This document shows, one piece after another, positions 33,391-39,279 of a stretch of DNA of 39,279 nucleotides. The first letter of the stretch is position 1. Each line of letters opens with the position of its first letter. The notes beneath the pieces are model-generated. The model was not told the origin of the DNA. It made no database searches and was given only the letters and a program-made list of their open reading frames with translations. The stretch is from UBA5499 sp002426275 (lineage in GTDB: Bacteria > Bacillota > DTU084), in contig CALASN010000167.1 in the NCBI GenBank assembly GCA_937888735.1, positions 1 through 39,279 of the forward strand. The letters are read 5' to 3'. A program made the position numbers and the translations under genes.

Positions 33391-34803
33391 TTATTTCTTC
33401 GCGTATTCTCTCAGCCCGCGCATATAAACGCCGTTTATTTCGCGTACTGCCCGCTCTGCCTTTTTGCCTAGACTTATCACTTCGATGATATTATCCAGCT
33501 CGGTCTTGCTAAATTTAGCCATTTCAGAATTAAAAACATACTTACCGCGAACGCTTGCATTGATAATTTTAACATCATGTTTATTTATATATTCCATAGC
33601 CACTAAAACAGAAGGACAGATCTTAGCCAATAACTCCTTATTTTCAATGAAATCCTTTCGAGCTGGCACAGCGCCTCCTGCTCCCAGCCGCTGTTGAATA
33701 TCCAGATTCAGCAGCCAAAGATTAAATTCTTTTGCCCAAAGCTTGTTCAGCTTGGGCCGGTTTTTCCAAATATGTCCTGCAGAGGTCAAAGAGCTGAGCA
33801 CAACTTGCCCTTGCCCTGCCTCGTTACCTGGAAAAGCCATGAATCCCCATTCAAAATCTTTGGGCAATACATCCTTCATCTCATTAGCAACCCATGCCCC
33901 GACTGGAATCATAGCCGCTTCTTCCTGAATAAATTCCATCTGCGACTGGGTATGATCGAAACTGATTGTACCGGGATGCAAATAGCCTTTTCGCGCAAAT
34001 TCCTCTAATCTCTTAAACATCATCAAATATGCATGGTCTACATACACATCAGGTTCATAATTATACGGAGCTTTTCGAAATTTCCCCCCGCCGATCTCAT
34101 AGGGGATCGCGCCCCAACCAAACTTAAAGTACGACGGAACCTTTCCCGCAACTACCATCGGATGAATATGTTTTTGCTTTATTTCTTCGCACAAGTCTAA
34201 AAATTCTTTCCAATCCTTTGGCTGCATATTCCAGCCGTTCTCTCGAAACAACTTTTTATTATAATAAATGCCAAAAATCGTTCCAGCTTGAGGCACTTTA
34301 TAAATATGTCCATTCGGTGCAAATACTTCTAATTTATCAGCCGTTACCGCATCCTTTACTTTTAAATCAGGGCGGTCATACAAAGTCCGCTCCCAGAGTT
34401 CATCTTGGGGCTCCAACCTGTCGTCCAGGATCACATCGCTTCCTCCGTAACTAAATGCCCAGTCATACATCTCCTTGTCATTGCCAGCTTTAAGCAACGA
34501 TTTAATTATCTGCGAATATGCTGTACCACCCTCGACATATCGCATCTCGATTTTAACGTTCGGAAATCTCTTTTCAAAAGTTTTTATGGCATATTCAATA
34601 TGCCCTTTACCTATTCCCTGAACTGGATAGATGGCAGATACCGTTACCTTTTTATTCTTAGGCAGCCCATTTCCCGGATATACCTCGCCGCTGAAGGCGT
34701 CATCCTCTACAACATCCTGCTGCTTCACGCAGCCGGCAAAAAATATCACCCAAAAAGCCAAAATTAAACTTACAATGACATACTTTTCTCTTCTCAGCGC
34801 CAT
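33391..34803 (-). CDS. Sugar ABC transporter, substrate-binding lipoprotein (family 1)
   Basis: A 470-residue binding protein with lipoprotein signal, cysteine at about residue 25 (FFAGCVKQQ). Residues 50-110 have the typical family 1 pattern (VTVSAIYPVQG, AIKTFEKRFPNVKIEMRYVEG); the middle has YKVPQAGTIFGIYYNKKLFRENGW; and near the end EFNLWLLNLDIQQRLGAGGAVPARKDF. It captures sugars for the two permeases directly upstream. The ATG at 34803 has GGGGG eight bases upstream; the ATG at 34809 is too close. The specificity is unknown; the enzymes nearby suggest oligosaccharides from plant or microbial glycans. Confidence 0.93.
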   Translation of the reverse strand: MALRREKYVIVSLILAFWVIFFAGCVKQQDVVEDDAFSGEVYPGNGLPKNKKVTVSAIYPVQGIGKGHIEYAIKTFEKRFPNVKIEMRYVEGGTAYSQIIKSLLKAGNDKEMYDWAFSYGGSDVILDDRLEPQDELWERTLYDRPDLKVKDAVTADKLEVFAPNGHIYKVPQAGTIFGIYYNKKLFRENGWNMQPKDWKEFLDLCEEIKQKHIHPMVVAGKVPSYFKFGWGAIPYEIGGGKFRKAPYNYEPDVYVDHAYLMMFKRLEEFARKGYLHPGTISFDHTQSQMEFIQEEAAMIPVGAWVANEMKDVLPKDFEWGFMAFPGNEAGQGQVVLSSLTSAGHIWKNRPKLNKLWAKEFNLWLLNLDIQQRLGAGGAVPARKDFIENKELLAKICPSVLVAMEYINKHDVKIINASVRGKYVFNSEMAKFSKTELDNIIEVISLGKKAERAVREINGVYMRGLREYAKK

Positions 34804-34851
34804 CTCCATCGCCCCCTAATTTTAATTACATTGCCTCTTCGCGACAGCAAG

Positions 34852-35718
34852 TTAGCCCTTCAGTGCACCAATGTTCAAATTTTGCGAGATATAGTTCTGG
34901 AAAACGCTGTAAATCACAACAGTCGGGATCATCATAATCACAAAACCCGCAAACAACGTCACCCAGTCGGCTTTGTATGTCATAGACTGCGACATAGAAT
35001 AGATAGCTACAGATAGAGGATACTTCTCTGGATCTCGAATATACAGCAGCGGTTTGATAAAATTATTATAGTATCCCATAAAGTTAAAAACGTTTATCGT
35101 GAGCAGAGACGGTCTAGCCAGAGGCATGCCCACATGCCAGAAAGTCTGCCAATACGAAGCGCCATCGATGTATGCAGCTTCATCCAACTCTTTGGGTTGT
35201 CCTTTCATAAACGCAGTGAGGATTAAGGTATTAAAGACAATTGGACCTGCCCCATAGTTAATGATCAATCCGAATAAACTGTTGAGAAGGCCGAGCTGCC
35301 TCATCAGGATATAGCCTGTAATCATCGTGTTGAGGCCGGTAATAAAGTAGCTGCCAATGATATACCAATAAACTATATTCCTACCTTTAAAATCAAACCT
35401 CGCCAAGCTATAGCATCCCAAACTTACGAGCAGCGTATTGAGAATCATTGCTCCGGAGATCAGAATAACGGTATTGAAAAAGCTTTTCCCTATCCCAAGC
35501 TGGCACCAAGCTCGATAATAGTTATTCCATTGCATAACTTTAGGCATCTTCCAGGCGCTGAAAAAGAATTCCTGGTTCGTCTTCAACGAAGTGTAAACCA
35601 CCCAAATCAGCGGCACGATAATTATAAATGCCCACAAGGCCAAGAGCAACCTGAGCACTATATCCCACACTTCAAGCCGCTTCACCATTCCAGAATCGTT
35701 GTGCATAGCTTTTGCCAT
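34852..35718 (-). CDS. Carbohydrate ABC transporter permease, MalG type
   Basis: A 288-residue inner-membrane permease with about six hydrophobic segments. The EAA loop, which contacts the ATPase, reads ELDEAAYIDGASYWQTFWHVGMPLARPSL near residue 190. The C-terminal stretch LSVAIYSM and the ending are typical of MalG/MsmG-type permeases. It pairs with the MalF-type gene 18 bases upstream. No ATPase gene is in the operon; a shared MsmK-type ATPase elsewhere is likely. Confidence 0.95.
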   Translation of the reverse strand: MAKAMHNDSGMVKRLEVWDIVLRLLLALWAFIIIVPLIWVVYTSLKTNQEFFFSAWKMPKVMQWNNYYRAWCQLGIGKSFFNTVILISGAMILNTLLVSLGCYSLARFDFKGRNIVYWYIIGSYFITGLNTMITGYILMRQLGLLNSLFGLIINYGAGPIVFNTLILTAFMKGQPKELDEAAYIDGASYWQTFWHVGMPLARPSLLTINVFNFMGYYNNFIKPLLYIRDPEKYPLSVAIYSMSQSMTYKADWVTLFAGFVIMMIPTVVIYSVFQNYISQNLNIGALKG

Positions 35719-35736
35719 TTGAATTCCTCCAGTCTG

Positions 35737-36642
35737 TTAACCAGCCATCTCAATAGCTTCTCCCCGATCCATAAACCGGAAAGCAAAAATACTGATCATG
35801 CTTAGGATCGCGAAAAGGATCAAGCCAATGGCAGCCGCATAACCGAAGGCCGCAACTCCCTCTGCGCCGAAGGCTATCTTATACATATATGTGCCCACAA
35901 CCTCTGTAGCCCCTGCAGGGCCTCCGTTTGTCATGATCAGAATCAACTCGAATGTACCAAAAAGCCCTATGATGCTGAAAAAAATCATGGTTTTCATAGT
36001 CTCCCAAATGATCGGGATCGTGATTAAGAAAAGTTTAGCTGTATCTGAAGCACCATCAAGCTCCGCAGACTCATACAATGTCGTTGGCACAGACTGAATC
36101 GCGCCAATAAAAATCAGCATATTCCCAGCCCAGCCTCCCCAAACCATGGGAATGATCATTGCCCAACGAGCTGCCGTGGCGTTAGTGAGCCAATAAAAAT
36201 CGCCAACATGTGCACCCACGGCATTGAGCAGTGCATTGAAAATTCCATACCGGCCATGAAAGGCAAATTGCCACATGAGCGCCGTGATGACACTGGGGAG
36301 GATCGCGGGAAAATAATAGAGGATGCGATATAATTTTCCTTCCGGATAAGGCTTTTTGACGAGGATAAAGGCCACAATCAGCGATGCAAAAAAGTTGATG
36401 GGGGTAGCGATGGCCCAATAGAACAGGTTGTTCTTCATGGCGCCCCATAGATCCGCATCTGTTGCAATCGTGATAAAGTTTTTGAGGCCAATCCACACCG
36501 GCTCTCTAATTCCATCGTATTCTGTGAACGGATAATAAAAAGCCGTAATTTTAGGTATAACTAAAAAGATAGTATAAAAAAGAAGAAGTGGTGTAAGGCT
36601 CACAATAATGAAAAAAGTTTTGCTCTGAAAAAATTTCTTCAC
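35737..36642 (-). CDS. Carbohydrate ABC transporter permease, MalF type
   Basis: A 301-residue permease with an N-terminal membrane segment (about 12-35) and five more. The EAA loop is LYESAELDGASDTAKLFLITIPIIW near residue 195. Start is a GTG at 36642 with GGGGGG ten bases upstream. It is the first intact gene of the importer operon. The decayed gene upstream ends 15 bases before it, so the importer may once have been transcribed with that gene. Confidence 0.95.
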   Translation of the reverse strand: MKKFFQSKTFFIIVSLTPLLLFYTIFLVIPKITAFYYPFTEYDGIREPVWIGLKNFITIATDADLWGAMKNNLFYWAIATPINFFASLIVAFILVKKPYPEGKLYRILYYFPAILPSVITALMWQFAFHGRYGIFNALLNAVGAHVGDFYWLTNATAARWAMIIPMVWGGWAGNMLIFIGAIQSVPTTLYESAELDGASDTAKLFLITIPIIWETMKTMIFFSIIGLFGTFELILIMTNGGPAGATEVVGTYMYKIAFGAEGVAAFGYAAAIGLILFAILSMISIFAFRFMDRGEAIEMAG

Positions 36643-36657
36643 AGAATGCCCCCCTAG

Positions 36658-37581
36658 CTAAGACTTGGCGCAGCCCACGCCGACAGAAGATCGTTTAGTC
36701 AACGCCAACATCTGCCTATACTTTGGTATTTTCTCTTCTATAACTCTCTCTACTTGCTTGATCTTCCACTGAAGGTGCTCTCTATCCGTTATATATTCCA
36801 TGCTTGGCTCCCAACCAAGTCTGGAATCAGCCCTCCCAAGGGTATAGTTGCCTTTGCGTTTTCGAGCTCAGCTCTGGCTATGAAATCCATCGCATCTAAA
36901 TCCCGCTTACTTCCTCAGCGACAGCTTCAAATTGAAGCTGTCGCTTTAGACTCCACCATTTCTTCACGTTCAGCGTAGTCTTCACTGTATTGAGGATGAA
37001 CTTGCCCAAAGACAGCATCCGTTCCCCAGCTTCTTTACCTTGCTGAAGTTAGCTATCGCTTTTCCCAAAGGTTCAGTCCCGCTACTCCATAGTTCCATAA
37101 AAATCTGCAATGATTTCATCTCTGCCGCATTCCGCAAAGCCCCCGGCGCCTGCAATATATGCTCATGAGGATAATAATTGGCATAAACGATTTTATCCCC
37201 TAACATGGCGTGTTTAGAACTGGGAATGTTCGGTTTAGGCACAAAAGGCTCTTTCCAAAATAGTAATGGATATGAGTGGCCAACTCTCAAAGGACCATAT
37301 TGATCTTCTTCTGTAAAAATCATTTTTGTCATAGCTTGGCTCCACAGGTACCAAGCGTCCAAAACTAGGGGGGGCTGCTCTCTTTCCAAAATCCCTCCTT
37401 GCGAGAGCTGCAAGCACTTTTTCCGAGGGTGGGCTTGGCTCCCAATGAAGTTTCGTCCCCACTTTTGCGCTAGGATATAGGTTTCTGCAGCGGAATCAAG
37501 TTTATCTTTGGAAACAAAATAATCACTACACTCTCCAAGAGCAAAAAATTGCATTACTCTTAAGAAATACAGACCCCGCAT
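36658..37581 (-). pseudogene. Decayed C-terminal part of a large protein, several frameshifts
   Basis: A 199-residue open stretch (36982-37581) contains AETYILAQKWGRNFIGSQA and LVLDAWYLWSQAMTKMI. The reading then continues in other frames: RMLSLGKFILNTVKTTL to EAVAEEVSGI, then DAMDFIARAELENAKATIPL, then RADSRLGWEPSMEYITDREH, ending KSSVG-like before a TAG at 36658-36660. At least three shifts are needed, so it is a broken gene. It also lacks its front part: the frame has no start or ribosome site upstream of 37581. The C-terminal motifs are those of large uncharacterised proteins that I associate with sugar ABC operons in Bacillota; no catalytic motif is visible. Confidence 0.75.
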
Positions 37582-37670
37582 TGAACTCTCAAGAAATTAG
37601 CACCCCGGATGAGACTAAGGTCAGCTCAAGTTACTTTACCATCGCTAACCTCCCGGCAAGTTATCAAGCA

Positions 37671-37782
37671 TGCATTATCAATATGTCATCATCAACGAGA
37701 CTTTCACCCCCTTGTTAACTAGGCATATGCAAGTCATGAATGTGACAAAATGTTTAAGTTGATTGCATTATCAATATGTCAT
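37671..37782. repeat. Perfect 19-bp direct repeat, two copies 93 bases apart
   Basis: TGCATTATCAATATGTCAT occurs at 37671-37689 and again at 37764-37782 with no mismatch. The spacing is close to nine helical turns, which would put both copies on one face of the DNA. They could be operator sites of the sugar regulator encoded next door, or the scar of an insertion/deletion. Confidence 0.65.
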
Positions 37783-37884
37783 TTATATAATTCGCCCTCC
37801 GCATGAAATATCCTGCTTAAATTACCTGCGTTTCAGCTATTTTTTGCAGAAACGAGTTAATTTTCCAGGCTTCATTACAGTGAG

Positions 37885-37980
37885 CTACATCGCCATTCCA
37901 ATGGCGGGCTTATCATATCGAGTAGGAAAATGAGTTTTCATCACCCGCTCACAGAGCCGGATTTGCTCAACTCATTTTCC
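37885..37980 (-). repeat. Structured intergenic repeat, copy B
   Basis: A perfect 12-bp inverted repeat (37925-37936 with 37969-37980) encloses a smaller hairpin around CCGCTCACAG (37945-37954). A further stem, CGCCATT with AATGGCG (37891-37906), follows, then ATGTAG on the minus strand. CCGCTCACAG and CTACATCGCCA are shared with copy A at 33042-33101, while the stems differ. It lies just after the regulator gene and could also end its transcript. Confidence 0.6.
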
Positions 37981-38036
37981 CTTAAACAGTCCCTCATTAC
38001 GAATTGCTTCCGATTCTGGTAAAAATTAGGGGTTAA

Positions 38037-39128
38037 TCACGTCCTCCGTATGATTAGCTTTGGCTCTAAAATCTCTTCCAAAAGTTCTCTACCCTGAGTA
38101 TTGATTGGAGAAAGCTGCTTTATAATATAATCGGCTGCTTTACTTCCCATTTTATACAAATTTGTCTCTACGGTAGTCAACTCAGAGTCAAGAAAATAAT
38201 TTCCAAAGCCTATAATAGCCACTTCTTCTGGAACCCCAACCCCCATCAGTTTTAACTCTTTAAGAGCACCAAAGGCTATCATATCATCTGTGGCAAGAAT
38301 CCCATCTGGCATTACATTTTTGTCAAAAAGCCTCCTTACCAGTTCATGTCCACTCTCTTCACCATACGGACCAACGTATACATAATCCCGATGAAACGGT
38401 ACGCCCAGTTCCCGCGAAGCTTCTGCATAGAAACAGGTCCACATCTCAACTAACTCAGGACGAACCATCTCACATAAAAAGACAATCTTTTCTCTGCCTC
38501 GTTCAACCAAATTTTTTAAACCTTTCAGCACTCCGGCATAATAATCAATGTTTATTCTGCTATACCGCAAACCAGCTTTGTTTTCCAGGCAGCGCCCAAT
38601 CTGTACGAAAGGCACATCCTGTTCGCATAAAAATTTTATTATCTCCGGAGGTGCCTCATCCTCGACAATTACTCCATCGACCTGTTTTTTTATGATAACA
38701 TTTTCCACAGAAAACGCTTTGCTCTCATTGTTTCCCGTAAGGCCGTAGAGAACAAGGTTATAACCATGCATATTTAAATTCTGATTTATTGCCCGTATTA
38801 CTCGATTTAAGTAAGGAAGCCCAACATAAGATAAGTCTGAAACAACCAAGCCAATGTTATGGGTAGCGGAAATGGGTATACCGACGGTAACATTGTTAGA
38901 GACAAATGTTCCTCGTCCTTGTTCTCGAATGACTAAACCTTGTGCCTCTAGCTCTTTCACTGCCTTTACTGCAGTAATACGGCTGACATTGAACTGCCTG
39001 GCAAGCTCCCACTCTGAAGGTATCATTTCCCCTTGTCCAAGCTCGCCCATACGAATTTTGTTCATCAAATAATCGCGTATTTGCATATACTTAGGTACAA
39101 ATCCATCGTTTAACGCTATTTTAGCCAT
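38037..39128 (-). CDS. GntR-LacI hybrid sugar-responsive transcription regulator (AraR-like)
   Basis: The first 75 residues are a GntR winged helix: KYMQIRDYLMNKIRMGELGQGEMIPSEWELARQFNVSRITAVKAVKELEAQGLVIREQGRGTFV is shared by many members (shown here in parts: PSEWELARQFNVSR, LEAQGLV, GRGTFV). From about residue 85 on it has a LacI/periplasmic-binding-like sensor (IGLVVSDLSYVGLPYLNRVI, VDGVIVEDEAPPEII, PDGILATDDMIAFGALKEL, EEVAIIGFGNYFLDSELTTVE). This pairing is that of AraR-type repressors, which release DNA on binding a sugar. The ATG at 39128 is preferred over one 30 bases upstream because only it has GGAG nearby. The near-consensus promoter 50 bases upstream drives it. It most likely controls the sugar locus to its left. 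Confidence 0.9.
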   Translation of the reverse strand: MAKIALNDGFVPKYMQIRDYLMNKIRMGELGQGEMIPSEWELARQFNVSRITAVKAVKELEAQGLVIREQGRGTFVSNNVTVGIPISATHNIGLVVSDLSYVGLPYLNRVIRAINQNLNMHGYNLVLYGLTGNNESKAFSVENVIIKKQVDGVIVEDEAPPEIIKFLCEQDVPFVQIGRCLENKAGLRYSRINIDYYAGVLKGLKNLVERGREKIVFLCEMVRPELVEMWTCFYAEASRELGVPFHRDYVYVGPYGEESGHELVRRLFDKNVMPDGILATDDMIAFGALKELKLMGVGVPEEVAIIGFGNYFLDSELTTVETNLYKMGSKAADYIIKQLSPINTQGRELLEEILEPKLIIRRT

Positions 39129-39180
39129 TCTCTCCACATCCTTCGCGCAAAAAGCCATTCACGTTTTATATTGCATACTC

Positions 39181-39209
39181 ATTATATCAAGTGAATTCAT
39201 TTTAGTCAA
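39181..39209 (-). promoter_or_regulatory. Near-consensus sigma-A promoter of the sugar regulator
   Basis: On the minus strand TTGACT (39204-39209) and TATAAT (39181-39186) are separated by exactly 17 bases. It is the strongest promoter in the window by match. Confidence 0.85.
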
Positions 39210-39279
39210 CTACCGCCACTTCAAGGGGTCGCGTCAAGTAACTGTAGGTCTGTCTGATGAAAAAATTTAGCCTCACCGT
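39210..39279 (-). repeat. Possible third, partial copy of the structured repeat
   Basis: TAGCCTCACC at 39268-39277 matches copy A (33077-33086), and CTACCGCCA (39210-39218) resembles CTACATCGCCA at the edge of copies A and B. The window ends inside the element, so the call is weak. Confidence 0.3.

Larger units (their letters stand above)
37582..38036. other. 455-base gap between regulator gene and decayed gene
   Basis: Holds a 19-bp direct repeat (37671-37689 and 37764-37782) and structured repeat copy B (37885-37980), directly after the regulator stop. No small gene was seen. The deletion that removed the front of the decayed gene probably ended here. Confidence 0.5.

Noticed and set aside
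37885..37980. Reading the structured repeat as the end of a group II intron or other mobile element
   Set aside because: The hairpin arrangement recalled intron-like sequence, but no reverse transcriptase, domain V or boundary motif could be confirmed.

Overview
The window looks like the chromosome of a spore-forming Bacillota with an outer membrane (a diderm Firmicute, for example of the Limnochordia or Halanaerobia type; inferred from gene content only). The spore side is shown by a LysM/SleB-type cortex hydrolase, SpoIID, YabP, YabQ and a YabN-like MazG protein. The outer-membrane side is shown by three adjacent secreted proteins rich in alternating beta strands that all end in phenylalanine, one of them of the PorV/UPF0164 type.

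Left part (1-13.8 kb), mostly housekeeping. After an 860-base non-coding stretch with a possible small RNA come the LysM/SleB hydrolase, then a sugar-nucleotidyltransferase, a GT4 glycosyltransferase and a six-hairpin-glycosidase-like gene broken by one in-frame TAA. On the minus strand lies mazG/yabN - spoIID - yabP - yabQ - nagA. On the plus strand follow an AbrB-like regulator with an ABC-2 exporter pair, a YiiX/YebB-type cysteine peptidase-like protein, and an ArsR-type regulator with a large C-terminal beta domain that overlaps a previously easy-to-miss 49-residue membrane protein.

Right part (13.8-39.2 kb) is one large carbohydrate-utilisation locus, all on the minus strand. Read in transcription order it holds: a GntR/LacI-type sugar regulator with a near-consensus promoter; a decayed gene fragment; an ABC sugar importer (two permeases, binding lipoprotein, no ATPase); a PorV-like protein; a porin-like barrel; a barrel-like protein with N-terminal carbohydrate-binding-like modules; two tandem paralogous 930-residue CBM/FnIII proteins ending in a FlgD/T9SS-CTD-like domain; a 1654-residue GH42-like secreted glycosidase; a GHL6-type glycosidase; and a mannose-6-phosphate-isomerase-like cupin protein. 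A reasonable reading is that surface proteins bind and cut a polysaccharide, barrels pass oligosaccharides through the outer membrane, the ABC importer takes them in, and the GHL6 and cupin proteins process them inside.

The most interesting proposal is that the PorV-like protein and the two proteins with T9SS-CTD-like C-termini form an outer-membrane display or export system in a sporulating Bacillota, working beside a polysaccharide-utilisation locus that has no SusC/SusD. Two to three copies of a structured intergenic repeat lie around the transporter and regulator genes.
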